64,000 nucleotides of DNA from Bacteroidota bacterium (lineage in GTDB: Bacteria; Bacteroidota; Bacteroidia; Chitinophagales; BACL12). The number at the start of each line of letters is the position of its first letter. The first letter of the stretch is position 1. A model generated the notes under the pieces. The model was not told where the DNA came from. It searched no databases and saw only the letters and a program-made list of their open reading frames with translations. The stretch lies in assembly GCA_016706255.1 (NCBI GenBank), contig JADJJZ010000003.1:434001-498000 (forward strand), in the 5' to 3' direction. This document shows, piece by piece, positions 1 to 9,644 of this stretch. Position numbers and translations under genes: made by a program.

Positions 1-799
1 GTGCATCGCCAATCAATAAAACTAAACGCCTTGCAGTGAATGACCAATTCATATCATTTAAAGTATACATGATAGCATCATTAACACTTTCAGGTAAGTC
101 ATAACCACCACCGTAGGTTCTTGTATTTTGAATTATAGAACGAATCTCATCAGTGTTTTCAGTTAGTGGATGTGCCTGAAGCCATTTTTTACCATCAGTA
201 TTTTTATCAGCATAAAATACTAAACCAATTCGAATTGGCTTAAATTGTTCTAATACATTTATAATTTCAGTTAATCCATTTTTTACCGCTAACAAATCAT
301 CATTCATACTTGTTGACCGATCCATTAGAATTACTAAATCGATTCCACTTTCTCCATAATTGGTAAATACATCAATAATAGCCGGCACCAAATATTCTGC
401 ATTATCAATACAATAAAGTTCTCCCTCCGAAGCATCAGCAATGTTGTTAAATAGCTGAACCTCTGTTTCATCAATTAGTTTTTTTAATCCCTTAATTTTT
501 GGTAATTCCGGATTTAAAAGCATTTGCCGTTCAATTTCGGCATCAGTTATAGTTGCTAATTTAGATATTAGGTTACTCGTTGCAGAGCCGATTGTTGTGT
601 CAACCGTTTTTGCATGCCAGGTAATTTTTTCCGGTAAAACGGCTGTCTCCCCTAAACCAACCAATAAAGTAATCTCAGGTGAAACATAAACAGTGTCATA
701 AAACGTTATAGTCGCTATATTTTCAGGCGGAGTAATTGTGGGGTCGCAACTACTAATAATAAAGCATAATAAAATAAAATGGGTACAGTTTGGTTTCAT
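1..799 (-). CDS. vWA-domain lipoprotein, C-terminus beyond the left edge
   Basis: The reading frame is open from an ATG at 799 to the left edge, so the C-terminus is missing. The N-terminus is a lipoprotein signal: a short hydrophobic stretch (HFILLCFIISSC) with Cys about residue 18 as the likely lipidation site. From about residue 155 a von Willebrand factor A domain begins with the MIDAS motif DRSTSMNDD (DxSxS). It continues with a GGGYDLPES segment typical of vWA folds and LIGDA just at the edge. MIDAS vWA domains bind a divalent metal and mediate protein or ligand adhesion; the partner here is unknown. The gene is divergent from ridA. Family assignment is firm, function open. Confidence 0.8.
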   Translation of the reverse strand, partial: MKPNCTHFILLCFIISSCDPTITPPENIATITFYDTVYVSPEITLLVGLGETAVLPEKITWHAKTVDTTIGSATSNLISKLATITDAEIERQMLLNPELPKIKGLKKLIDETEVQLFNNIADASEGELYCIDNAEYLVPAIIDVFTNYGESGIDLVILMDRSTSMNDDLLAVKNGLTEIINVLEQFKPIRIGLVFYADKNTDGKKWLQAHPLTENTDEIRSIIQNTRTYGGGYDLPESVNDAIMYTLNDMNWSFTARRLVLLIGDA

Positions 800-879
800 A
801 AAAAGTTGGTTGGAGTGAAACGAACTGCCGCAGAGAAAATGAATAACGGTGGACCATTTAAAATTCGTATGTTAAATTG

Positions 880-887
880 TAATTTTG
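880..887 (+). promoter_or_regulatory. Bacteroidota -7 box upstream of ridA
   Basis: TAATTTTG matches the Bacteroidota housekeeping -7 consensus TAnnTTTG exactly and lies 21 bases before the ridA ATG. The -33 position (857-860, TTTA) is one base from TTTG at the expected 19-base spacing. The function is inferred from the motif. Confidence 0.5.
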
Positions 888-908
888 TCAGTATTGAATC
901 TTTAAATC

Positions 909-1331
909 ATGAGCAACAATATCATCCATACCAACAAAGCCCCTGAACCTGTAGGTTTATATCCGCATGCTCGAAAAGTGGGCAATTTGCTTTTTTTATC
1001 AGGCATTGGCCCTCGTGAAGCAGGAACAAACAAAATACCCGGTGTGGAAATCGATAAAAATGGTAATTTCAATACCTTCGATTTTGAAGCGCAATGCCGT
1101 TCGGTATTTAATAATGTGCGCACTGTTTTAGAGGCTTCCGGCGCCAAATGGGAAGATTTGGTGGATGTAACTGTTTTTCTAACCAATATGCAACGCGACT
1201 TTGCTACTTATAACCGCATTTATGCAGAGTATTTTAAAGATGCCCAGCCTTGCAGAACCACAGTTGGTATTACATCACTCCCTACACCTATTGCAATTGA
1301 ACTAAAGTGTATAGCCGCAATTTCGGAATAA
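909..1331 (+). CDS. ridA: RidA/YjgF/UK114-family enamine/imine deaminase
   Basis: This 140-residue protein has the usual length and layout of the RidA family: an N-terminal NLLFLSGIGP segment, a central VFNNVRTVLEASGAKWEDLV helix and a C-terminal CRTTVGITSLPTP stretch. The Arg in CRTTV corresponds to the conserved substrate-carboxylate-binding Arg. Family members hydrolyse reactive enamine/imine intermediates released by PLP enzymes; some relatives act as 2-aminomuconate deaminases, and this one is slightly long for classic RidA. The start is the ATG behind the TAATTTTG box. It is a single gene, co-oriented with uvrA, which has its own promoter. The subfamily is uncertain. Confidence 0.85.
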   Translation: MSNNIIHTNKAPEPVGLYPHARKVGNLLFLSGIGPREAGTNKIPGVEIDKNGNFNTFDFEAQCRSVFNNVRTVLEASGAKWEDLVDVTVFLTNMQRDFATYNRIYAEYFKDAQPCRTTVGITSLPTPIAIELKCIAAISE

Positions 1332-1393
1332 ATCTGCTCCGTTAAATAAACTTTTATTCTTAGCATTTCCCTGCTTTTCGATGCCAAAAGCCT

Positions 1394-1401
1394 TACCTTT
1401 G
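1394..1401 (+). promoter_or_regulatory. Bacteroidota -7 box of uvrA
   Basis: TACCTTTG is an exact TAnnTTTG match. A transcript starting 5-8 bases downstream would begin near 1407. This excludes upstream start codons and leaves a leader of about 30 bases to the GTG at 1437. No convincing -33 TTTG is seen. Confidence 0.6.
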
Positions 1402-1436
1402 CACGTTCGAATATTTTGGAATTCGGGGGAGAAAAA

Positions 1437-4331
1437 GTGAAAAAAACAAAATCTACTATAAAAGAAGCCGTGCAAAACCTGCCGGAAATCAGCGAGAAGG
1501 AAATGACCTACCTCGAGGTGCAGGGTGCGCGAGTGCATAATCTTAAAAATATTAATGTTTCTATTCCTAGAAACAGTCTGGTAGTTATTACCGGTGTTAG
1601 CGGCAGCGGAAAAAGTTCGCTTGCTTTCGATACCATTTATGCAGAAGGTCAGCGCCGGTATATGGAAAGTTTTTCTGCCTATGCGCGACAGTTTTTTGGT
1701 GCGATAGAAAGACCTGATGTAGATAATATTTCAGGTTTAAGTCCGGTTATTTCGATTGAACAAAAAACAACAAATAAAAACCCGCGCTCTACAGTTGGAA
1801 CAATAACTGAAATTTATGATTTTATGCGACTCTTGTTTGCAAGAGCTTCAGATGCATACAGTTATGCGACAGGTGAAAAAATGGTTCGCTTTACCGAAGA
1901 ACAAATTATTCAAAGTGTTATCGGTAAATTTAATGGTAAACGCATTGTGCTACTGGCCCCTGTTGTGCGTGGCAGAAAAGGGCATTACCGCGAATTGTTT
2001 GAGCAAATTCGCAAACAGGGATTTTTAAAAGTAAGGGTTGATGGCGAGATAAAAGACCTTTTACCAAAAATGCAGGTCGACCGATATAAAATGCACGATA
2101 TCGAAATTGTAATCGACCGGTTTAAAGTAGATGAAAATGATTTGGTGCGTATTAAACAAAGTGTTGCACAAGCATTAAAATCGGGCAAACAATTTATCAT
2201 GGTAATGGATGCGGATAAAGGAACCGTATTTAATTATTCTAAAAAATTAATGTGCCTCGCTTCAGGCATTTCTTACGAAGAACCATCGCCTAATACATTC
2301 TCATTTAATTCACCTTATGGGGCCTGTCCGAAGTGTAAAGGGCTGGGTGTTGTTTATGAAGTAAATCTGGAAACCCTTATGCCGGATAAAAATAAAACCA
2401 TTAATAATGGTGGTATTGTGGCTTTGGGCGAATTCCGCGATAATATTTTATTCAAACAAATTAAATCGATAGCTACAAAGTATAAATTTAATTTATCTAC
2501 ACCAATAAAAGATATTCCTAAAAAGGGTTTAAATGCAATTTTATTTGGGGGAGAAGGTGATGCGGAATTGCCTGAAGATGATACGGTTTTTTTAGGCGAA
2601 GCAGACAGATGGTACACACTCGAATTTGGCGGATTAACAAAATTAATTAAACGCTGCTTTTCTAATTCCATTTCCGAAAACATGCGACGATGGTCAGAGG
2701 ATTTTATGGAAAAAGCAACTTGCGATGAATGCAACGGAACAAGATTAAAAAAAGAAGCGCTGTATTTTAAAGTAGATGAAAAAAATATTGCCGAATTGGC
2801 ATTAATGGATATTAAAGATTTGCACGATTGGTTTAGTGATGTGGATGAAAGAATGAGTGCAAAACAACAAACTATTGCAAAAGATATTTTAAAGGAAATT
2901 CGAGCACGTATTGGCTTTATTAAAAATGTGGGGCTCGATTATCTGTCACTCGACAGGCCAACCAGAACACTAAGTGGTGGCGAATCGCAGCGCATACGAC
3001 TGGCAACACAAATTGGCTCTCAATTGGTTGGTATTACATATATTTTAGATGAGCCCTCAATTGGCTTACATCAGCGCGATAACAATAAATTAATTGAAGC
3101 CTTAAAAGATTTGCGTGACAGCGGTAATACCGTTTTGGTTGTTGAACATGATAAGGACATGATGATGCATGCCGATTATGTTATCGACCTTGGACCCGGA
3201 GCAGGTATTCACGGTGGCGAATTAGTTGGTGAAGGCGACCCGGTTACATTTATGAAAGCAGGAACCATTACTGCTGAATATTTAACAGAGCAAAGAAAAA
3301 TTGAATATCTTACCACAAGAAGAAAAGGTAATGGGAAAGAAATTGTATTGCAAGGTGCAACAGGACATAACCTGAAAGATGTTTCTGTAAAGTTTCCCCT
3401 AGGTATTTTAATTTGTGTTACCGGTGTGAGTGGAAGTGGAAAATCGAGTTTAATTAATTCCACTTTATTTCCCATCATGCAACAACATTATTATAACTCA
3501 CTGAAAAAACCTTTGCCTTATAAAAAAATAGACGGATTAAAACATATTGATAAAGTAATCGAAATTGATCAGTCACCAATTGGCAGAACACCACGTTCTA
3601 ATCCTGTTACTTATATTGATGTGTTTTCTGAAATTCGAAATTTATTTGCCTTAGTTCCGGAAGCAAAAATTCGTGGTTACAAAGCAGGACGTTTTTCATT
3701 TAACGTAAAAGGTGGACGCTGCGATGTTTGTGAAGGCGGAGGTATGAAGGTTATTGAAATGAATTTTTTACCGGATGTGTATGTGGAATGCGAAAAATGC
3801 AGGGGTAAAAGATACAACCGCGAAACCCTGGAAATTTATTATAAAGGAAAAAATATTGCAGATGTACTGGACATGACCGTTGATCATGCTTCAGACTTTT
3901 TTGAAAATCATCCGCGTATTTTCAAAAAAATAAAAACTTTACAGGAAGTTGGTCTAGGATATATTCGTTTAGGGCAGGCCTCCACAACATTAAGTGGTGG
4001 TGAAGCTCAACGTGTTAAACTGGCTGAAGAATTATCGAGAAAAGATACAGGCAATACTTTTTATATATTAGATGAGCCTACTACAGGATTACATTTTGAA
4101 GATATACGCGTATTAATGAATGTAATTAACGATTTAGTAGAAAAAGGCAACACGGTTTTAATTATTGAACACAATCTTGATGTAATTAAACTGGCTGATC
4201 ATATTATTGACCTTGGCCCTGAAGGCGGCGCCGGCGGTGGAAAAATTATTGTAGAAGGTACACCGGAACAGGTTGCAAAAAATGCAAAAAGTCACACCGG
4301 TAAATATCTTAAACTGGAAATGAAACTGTAA
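1437..4331 (+). CDS. uvrA: Excinuclease ABC subunit A
   Basis: UvrA is the damage-sensing ATPase dimer of nucleotide excision repair. The sequence shows the two ABC cassettes of the family: Walker A motifs GVSGSGKSS near the N-terminus and again past the middle, signature motifs LSGGESQR and LSGGEAQR, and zinc-module CxxC pairs (CPKCKG, CDECNG, CDVCEG, CEKCRG). Length from GTG 1437 is 964 residues. The start is chosen because GGGGGAG lies 5 bases upstream and the promoter box fits; TTG 1416 or ATG 1503 (942 residues) are alternatives. Its stop codon directly abuts the stop of the convergent autokinase gene. Confidence 0.97.
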   Translation: MKKTKSTIKEAVQNLPEISEKEMTYLEVQGARVHNLKNINVSIPRNSLVVITGVSGSGKSSLAFDTIYAEGQRRYMESFSAYARQFFGAIERPDVDNISGLSPVISIEQKTTNKNPRSTVGTITEIYDFMRLLFARASDAYSYATGEKMVRFTEEQIIQSVIGKFNGKRIVLLAPVVRGRKGHYRELFEQIRKQGFLKVRVDGEIKDLLPKMQVDRYKMHDIEIVIDRFKVDENDLVRIKQSVAQALKSGKQFIMVMDADKGTVFNYSKKLMCLASGISYEEPSPNTFSFNSPYGACPKCKGLGVVYEVNLETLMPDKNKTINNGGIVALGEFRDNILFKQIKSIATKYKFNLSTPIKDIPKKGLNAILFGGEGDAELPEDDTVFLGEADRWYTLEFGGLTKLIKRCFSNSISENMRRWSEDFMEKATCDECNGTRLKKEALYFKVDEKNIAELALMDIKDLHDWFSDVDERMSAKQQTIAKDILKEIRARIGFIKNVGLDYLSLDRPTRTLSGGESQRIRLATQIGSQLVGITYILDEPSIGLHQRDNNKLIEALKDLRDSGNTVLVVEHDKDMMMHADYVIDLGPGAGIHGGELVGEGDPVTFMKAGTITAEYLTEQRKIEYLTTRRKGNGKEIVLQGATGHNLKDVSVKFPLGILICVTGVSGSGKSSLINSTLFPIMQQHYYNSLKKPLPYKKIDGLKHIDKVIEIDQSPIGRTPRSNPVTYIDVFSEIRNLFALVPEAKIRGYKAGRFSFNVKGGRCDVCEGGGMKVIEMNFLPDVYVECEKCRGKRYNRETLEIYYKGKNIADVLDMTVDHASDFFENHPRIFKKIKTLQEVGLGYIRLGQASTTLSGGEAQRVKLAEELSRKDTGNTFYILDEPTTGLHFEDIRVLMNVINDLVEKGNTVLIIEHNLDVIKLADHIIDLGPEGGAGGGKIIVEGTPEQVAKNAKSHTGKYLKLEMKL

Positions 4332-6752
4332 TTATTTTTTACGAATTCTGTTGAATGTAAAAAAACGTTTCCAAAATGATTTCGGATTAACTGTATCTGA
4401 ATAATAATCATTGTATCCGGTATAACCGTAGCCATAACCATATCCATAACCGTAGCCGTAACCATATTCTGTTCCACTGGCATTAGCATCATTTACTACA
4501 ATACCAATATTGGTCAAATGATTATCATTATACAAACGATTAACATTTCCGATAAAGTTGCGTTTTGAATAATTTACACGAATCATGTAAATCGCTAAAT
4601 CTGCTTTTGCCATAATAGGAATAGAGTCAGAAACTATACCTACCGGAGGGCTGTCAATTATTACAAAATCGTAAATGGCCAGCAAATCTGCCATTAGTTT
4701 ATCACATGCCGGTGATACTAATAACTCGGCCGGATTCGGTGGCACAGGACCTGCAATTAAAATATCGCAACCGGCTTCTTCAAGCGGCTGAATACAATCC
4801 TGGAAATTATCTTTATTAATCAGGATAGTACTAACCCCCTGCTGATTTTTTAATTTAAATGCTTTATGCACTTTTGGTTTCCGTAAATCGAAATCCACCA
4901 AAATAACTTTTTTACCTGCTGAACTAATTACGTTCGCTAGATTTAATGCCGTAAACGTTTTACCCTCACCACTCACGGTTGAAGTAATTACAATCAATTT
5001 GCCTTTGTCATCACTTTTAAGGAAATATTGCATATTACTTCGTATTGCTCTAAACGACTCGGCAATATGTGATTTCGGACTTGCAGTTACCACAATTTGT
5101 GGGGTGTCCATTTTCGATTTATTATACATAGGCAATGCACCAAGTAAAGGTACATTTGTTGATTTCTCAACATCAGGAACACCAATAATTGTGCTGTGCA
5201 ATAGGAAGCGTAAATATATATGGGCAAATGATATACCAATACAAATGAGTATCGCTAAACCCCAGATTTTAGCTTTTACCGGTGCTACCAGTGAGCCACG
5301 TTCACCTGAATCAAGAATAATGTAATCACTGCTCATACCCGCAAGCGTAATTTCATATTCCGATTGTTTTTCAAGGAGTAATAAATAATATTTTTCCTTT
5401 AAATCATTTAATCGGGTTAATCGCGCAAATTCAGATTGTTGTTCAGGTAATTTTAAAAATTCACCTTCGTATTTGTTTTTTTCTTCAGTAAGGTAATTAT
5501 CACGAACCTCAAGCTTTTTTTCAGCGTTTACAATTGCCTGTTTAAAGTTTTCGGTAACTTTTGAAATTTGTTTGTTGATAGAAGTTAAACGTGGATCTGA
5601 AGATGGTACACTGAGTATGAGCGTTTCTTTTTCTTTGTTTAAATCAACCAGCGAATTGAGGTAAGGCGTAAAATCACTGTATTCTAAATCACCAAAATAA
5701 TTCGCCAGCGCATCAAGGTCACTGTTTTTGTTATTCGTAAAATCTTTAAGCCACTTTAAACTTTTTTGTTCAAGGGTAACCTGAAATTTAGCCTGATCAA
5801 TCTCATTTAACTTTTGAACAATATTAGACTCTGCGAGTTCCGGGCTAATTATGAGATTTTCCTTTTTGAAGGTTTTCAACAAATTTTCCTGGTCATACAA
5901 TTCTTTTTCAAGCGAATCAATTTGATCTTCAATAAAATTGATTATCATTTCGGCACTTCCGGCTTTTCTTGTTAAACTCATATTCACAATTTCGCCGGCA
6001 ATCGTATTTACAACATCTTTTGTTTTTACAGGATTATTATCCCGATAGTTAATTACAATTTTACCACCATAAAGATTATCTACATCTATCTCTACTTTCC
6101 CTTCAATTCGTTCGGCTTCTCTATTAATGTCATTTATAACAAAATAATAATTTTCATAAAACGACTTTTCTCTTTCTTTTTTCAGGTGGGCAGTAATATT
6201 AAATTCAGGAGTGCTAAATGGTTTTTCAAAATCGAAATTATATTCTATATGTTCTCCGCCTATTTCATATTTTATCACATAATGCGAAGGATCAATTACG
6301 TGTAAATCAATTTTTTTACCAACGATGCTGGAATCCAGCACTTGTACTTTTACGTCAAACGGACTTGCATTATAAACCTCACCCTCCTTTACGCGTTCAC
6401 GAATAAAATAAGATACTTGCAATGGAAGCGATTTCAACGCTTTAATTTTATAACCTTTAGAATTAAGGATGGTCATCTCCTCATTCAAACGGTCAACATT
6501 GGTATTGGAAACGAGTATACCTAAATCAATGGAGTTATCTTTTGATTTATCTTTAAATTGAACATCCGCCTGCGATTCATACAGTGGGCTGGTATATCGC
6601 CCTATTAAATAGGATGCTACAAATGCTAATATGATATATAAAACTATCCACCAACGCGTTAACCATCCAATCGTTAAAAATAATTTCCAGTTAAACGACT
6701 GATCTTCGTTCGCATCACTGCTATTTAATATTTCATTTCCATTAGTTGCCAT
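4332..6752 (-). CDS. wzc: Wzc-like polysaccharide co-polymerase / tyrosine autokinase
   Basis: This inner-membrane protein would control chain length and export of the polysaccharide and phosphorylate itself on C-terminal tyrosines. It has a Wzz-type N-terminal half with TM segments near residues 30-50 and about 510-530, a long periplasmic coiled coil, then a CpsD/BY-kinase domain: Walker A TVSGEGKT about residues 592-600, Walker A' VILVDFDLRKP, and Walker B FVIIDSPP. The tail holds 11 tyrosines, mostly in Gly-Tyr repeats. ATG 6752 is preferred over a TTG three codons upstream. It is the last gene of the capD-wza-wzc unit and lies 9 bases after the wza stop. Confidence 0.93.
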   Translation of the reverse strand: MATNGNEILNSSDANEDQSFNWKLFLTIGWLTRWWIVLYIILAFVASYLIGRYTSPLYESQADVQFKDKSKDNSIDLGILVSNTNVDRLNEEMTILNSKGYKIKALKSLPLQVSYFIRERVKEGEVYNASPFDVKVQVLDSSIVGKKIDLHVIDPSHYVIKYEIGGEHIEYNFDFEKPFSTPEFNITAHLKKEREKSFYENYYFVINDINREAERIEGKVEIDVDNLYGGKIVINYRDNNPVKTKDVVNTIAGEIVNMSLTRKAGSAEMIINFIEDQIDSLEKELYDQENLLKTFKKENLIISPELAESNIVQKLNEIDQAKFQVTLEQKSLKWLKDFTNNKNSDLDALANYFGDLEYSDFTPYLNSLVDLNKEKETLILSVPSSDPRLTSINKQISKVTENFKQAIVNAEKKLEVRDNYLTEEKNKYEGEFLKLPEQQSEFARLTRLNDLKEKYYLLLLEKQSEYEITLAGMSSDYIILDSGERGSLVAPVKAKIWGLAILICIGISFAHIYLRFLLHSTIIGVPDVEKSTNVPLLGALPMYNKSKMDTPQIVVTASPKSHIAESFRAIRSNMQYFLKSDDKGKLIVITSTVSGEGKTFTALNLANVISSAGKKVILVDFDLRKPKVHKAFKLKNQQGVSTILINKDNFQDCIQPLEEAGCDILIAGPVPPNPAELLVSPACDKLMADLLAIYDFVIIDSPPVGIVSDSIPIMAKADLAIYMIRVNYSKRNFIGNVNRLYNDNHLTNIGIVVNDANASGTEYGYGYGYGYGYGYGYTGYNDYYSDTVNPKSFWKRFFTFNRIRKK
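4422..4466 (-). repeat. In-frame hexanucleotide repeat encoding a Gly-Tyr tract
   Basis: Read on the minus strand this is TAY followed by seven GGN-TAY hexamers, coding for eight tyrosines alternating with glycine in the autokinase tail. Three more tyrosines follow (TGY, DYY). The unit is 6 bases, so gain or loss of units would change tyrosine number without shifting the frame. Synonymous variation between units suggests the array is not freshly expanded. Confidence 0.85.
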
Positions 6753-6761
6753 TCCGCACAA

Positions 6762-7550
6762 TTATTTACTAAGATTAACAAAGAAAGCATATATCACAAC
6801 AATGCTGGAAACTGTTGTGATAATCGGGGCCAATTCACGAAAAACAGTGGCATTTAATACGGGTTCTATATAAATAATATCATTTGGTTGCACATACGTG
6901 CTCGCGGCTTGTAAGCCTGATATTTCTGAAAGATCAATTATCTGAGTTTGAGGTGCACCATTAATGTTTCTGATAACAGTAATTTTAGCTGCTTTACCAT
7001 TTTCGGGAACACCACCTGCAGCACCAATCGCTTCTATTATTGTCATGTCGGGCCTGTCCAACAAAACTTTACGCGATTCTGAACTCCCGCGATAAACCGT
7101 AACAAATTTATTTACGACTAATACATTAACATATGGGTCAATGTAATTTTTACTGTAAGCTTCAGTTAATTTTATTTCAGCTTCACGTGTAGTTAGTCCT
7201 TGTAATTGTATTACTCCGATTATCGGCAAATTAGCTTCACCTTTTGCATCAATCGTGTAACTTAATGAAGTTGTTGACGCCTGCAAGGCAACTTCATTCG
7301 ATGAAACAATTTGTGGCTCTATCAATGAATATCCACCCTTTGGAAAAACCAACACATTCAGTACATCACCTTGTGTTATCCTAAAATCAGGGCTTACTGT
7401 ATCCAAAAAAGTAGTACCCACATAATTTTTATCTGCCTTAAGCATCCGATTCGGATTAAATACGCTGCAGGCTTGGAAAATTGGTGTTATAAATGCTAAA
7501 TATAGGATACCCCTTAAAATAAAGGTCAATTTCTTATCGCTGGTCAACAT
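6762..7550 (-). CDS. Wza/GfcE-like polysaccharide export lipoprotein
   Basis: This 262-residue protein has a hydrophobic signal segment ending in a lipobox-like FQAC about residue 28, so it is probably lipidated and sent to the outer membrane. A polysaccharide export (Poly_export) domain follows (FRITQGDVLNVLVFP and ANLPIIGVIQLQGLTTREAE), then an SLBB-like domain (RPDMTIIEAIGAAGGVPENG). A C-terminal hydrophobic helix, SSIVVIYAFFVNLS, is common in Bacteroidota homologues. It would form the periplasmic and outer-membrane export channel paired with the Wzc-like protein encoded directly downstream. The ATG at 7550 is the first codon of the frame. Confidence 0.9.
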   Translation of the reverse strand: MLTSDKKLTFILRGILYLAFITPIFQACSVFNPNRMLKADKNYVGTTFLDTVSPDFRITQGDVLNVLVFPKGGYSLIEPQIVSSNEVALQASTTSLSYTIDAKGEANLPIIGVIQLQGLTTREAEIKLTEAYSKNYIDPYVNVLVVNKFVTVYRGSSESRKVLLDRPDMTIIEAIGAAGGVPENGKAAKITVIRNINGAPQTQIIDLSEISGLQAASTYVQPNDIIYIEPVLNATVFRELAPIITTVSSIVVIYAFFVNLSK

Positions 7551-7668
7551 TATCTTTTATTGTGTGCTGTTTTCTAACCCCCTAATAACCAACAAATATA
7601 TGATTTCAGACTGATTCCCAATGGAATTTTGACCTTAAATAAGGTTATTTGGTAGCGGTAATATCTGC

Positions 7669-9585
7669 CTACCGGCTTTTGTCTAAGGCTTCAAAATCAG
7701 AATTTTTACTGATAAATTCCGGAATAAATGCCTTTAAGGATGTAACAACCTGAATCGTATCTCCCGAATTCAAGGCTAATTTAAGATTATTTATATGTGT
7801 TTGCACCACCTCACTCGGGTATTGTGTAGTTATCGCAATTTTAATTTTGTGATGATGTGTAGGTAAGGTATTTTCATTTGTATTGAGCAATTCTTCATGT
7901 AATTTTTCGCCCGGACGTAATCCGGTGAAAATAAACGGAATATCTTTTTCCGGCTCCAGACCGCTCAATAGCACCATTTTTCTTGCCAAATCAATAATTT
8001 TTACCGGTTCACCCATATCAAATAGGTATAATTCGCTGGTTTTACCCATTGTGGCAGCCTCGAGCACTAACTGACAAGCTTCTGCAATGGTCATAAAATA
8101 TCTGGTTACTTCAGGGTGCGTTATTGTAAGTGGTCCACCCGCTTCAATTTGTTTACTAAAGTAATTTACTACAGAACCATTACTACCCAATACATTTCCA
8201 AACCGTGTAGTAGTAAATACCGTTTTAATGGATGTATCTTTCGATTTATCCTGAACATAAATTTCGGCAGCCCTTTTTGTTGCACCCATTACATTTGTCG
8301 GATTAACTGCCTTGTCAGTTGATATCATAACAAATTTTTCAACCGCATTTGAAATTGCAAGGTCTACCAGATTTTTTGTCCCGAAAATGTTTACATCAAT
8401 CGCTTCAATTACATTTTGTTCCATTAATGGAACGTGTTTGTAAGCCGCTGCATGAAAAATAATTTGCGGTTTATAATTTGTAATGATTTGTTCTAAACGT
8501 TTGTAATTGGTAATATCACAAATAACATATACGATACTGCAATTATTGTTATTTAATTTAAAAAACAAATCCATTTTCACATCAAATAAAGCACTCTCTG
8601 CCTGGTCTAATAAAATAAGCTGACCTGGTTGAAACTTTAAGATTTGTTTCACCATTTCACTGCCAATTGAGCCGGCAGCTCCGGAAATTAGAATGGTTTT
8701 TCCCGAAAAATTATTTTTTAATTTTTCATTTTCAAGCAAAATAGGCTCCCTGCCTAAAAGGTCTTCAATGTTAATATTTTTAATTTGTTGTAAACTCAAT
8801 TGACCGTTAATCCAATCGGTAACAGGAGGCACAGACTTAACGCTGATCTGATTTTCAAGGCAATAAGCAACCACTTCATTTTTACGGTTTATTTCTATAT
8901 CGTTAATGCCAATTATCAATTCTTCAATGGCGTATTTACTTAAAAGGGTGCTTAATTTTTTTGAAGAATAAATTTTTATCCCTTCAATTGTCTTATTGAT
9001 TTTAGACGCATTGTCATCTAAAAATGCAATAACAGAATAATTGGTATTTGTATCATTTTTTAACGCCTGTAAAACACTTAACCCTCTTCTTCCTGCACCA
9101 TAAATAACAACAGGAATAGGGGTTATTTTATGCCTGTTCGCCTGATAAAAAAATACTTTTATACCATATCGGCTGAAAATTAAAAGCGAAATACTTAATG
9201 CAGCATGAATAATGGCAATAGCAATCGGTAATATTCCAGGTGTAAAATAATATGTTTTACTTAATCCGGAAATAATTATTACTAAAAGTGTGGCAGCTAA
9301 TCCTGCTTTTATTAAACGCAGCGCATCTGCAATGCCGGAGTGACGAATTATTCCATCGAATGATTTAAAGGCAATAAAACTAATTCCAAAAAGTGCCGTT
9401 GTTAAAAAGGTATCACCCAGGTAATCTTTAAATGAAATTGCAGCTACATTAAAATTATATCGCAAAATATAGGCGACTCCATAGGTGAATATGGTAATGA
9501 TAATATCAAAACCAAACACTACCCATTTGGATAAAATGCGTGTACCGAATTCACGGTTTATATAATTGTTCCACCTTTCGGTCAT
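7669..9585 (-). CDS. Membrane-bound nucleotide-sugar 4,6-dehydratase (CapD/WbpM/PglF family)
   Basis: Four N-terminal membrane segments (about residues 20-120) are followed by a CoA-binding-like Rossmann region (VVIYGAGRRGLSVLQAL) and a C-terminal extended SDR domain with GAAGSIGSE and ISTDKAVNPTNVMGATK. The Met in place of the usual SDR Tyr is typical of this subfamily. The enzymes convert UDP-GlcNAc to UDP-4-keto-6-deoxy sugars. Length 638 fits PglF/WbpM. The product would feed the DegT aminotransferase and PglC-like transferase encoded just upstream in transcription order. A TACATTTG box lies about 100 bases before the ATG, so this gene probably starts its own unit. Confidence 0.93.
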   Translation of the reverse strand: MTERWNNYINREFGTRILSKWVVFGFDIIITIFTYGVAYILRYNFNVAAISFKDYLGDTFLTTALFGISFIAFKSFDGIIRHSGIADALRLIKAGLAATLLVIIISGLSKTYYFTPGILPIAIAIIHAALSISLLIFSRYGIKVFFYQANRHKITPIPVVIYGAGRRGLSVLQALKNDTNTNYSVIAFLDDNASKINKTIEGIKIYSSKKLSTLLSKYAIEELIIGINDIEINRKNEVVAYCLENQISVKSVPPVTDWINGQLSLQQIKNINIEDLLGREPILLENEKLKNNFSGKTILISGAAGSIGSEMVKQILKFQPGQLILLDQAESALFDVKMDLFFKLNNNNCSIVYVICDITNYKRLEQIITNYKPQIIFHAAAYKHVPLMEQNVIEAIDVNIFGTKNLVDLAISNAVEKFVMISTDKAVNPTNVMGATKRAAEIYVQDKSKDTSIKTVFTTTRFGNVLGSNGSVVNYFSKQIEAGGPLTITHPEVTRYFMTIAEACQLVLEAATMGKTSELYLFDMGEPVKIIDLARKMVLLSGLEPEKDIPFIFTGLRPGEKLHEELLNTNENTLPTHHHKIKIAITTQYPSEVVQTHINNLKLALNSGDTIQVVTSLKAFIPEFISKNSDFEALDKSR

Positions 9586-9596
9586 AAACTTTGGTT

Positions 9597-9609
9597 CAAC
9601 TGACAGTTG
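9597..9609. repeat. Small palindrome before the capD-like start
   Basis: CAACTG-A-CAGTTG is a perfect 6-base inverted repeat 11 bases upstream of the ATG of the dehydratase gene. In RNA it would form a small hairpin close to the ribosome entry site. No function is established. Confidence 0.3.
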
Positions 9610-9644
9610 TTCAAGGGGACAGAGTAATGGCTGTTGGTGCTCAG

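Noticed and set aside
2354..2734. 126-codon open frame opposite uvrA
   Set aside because: It lies entirely antisense to the conserved uvrA coding region and has no recognisable product; a shadow frame.
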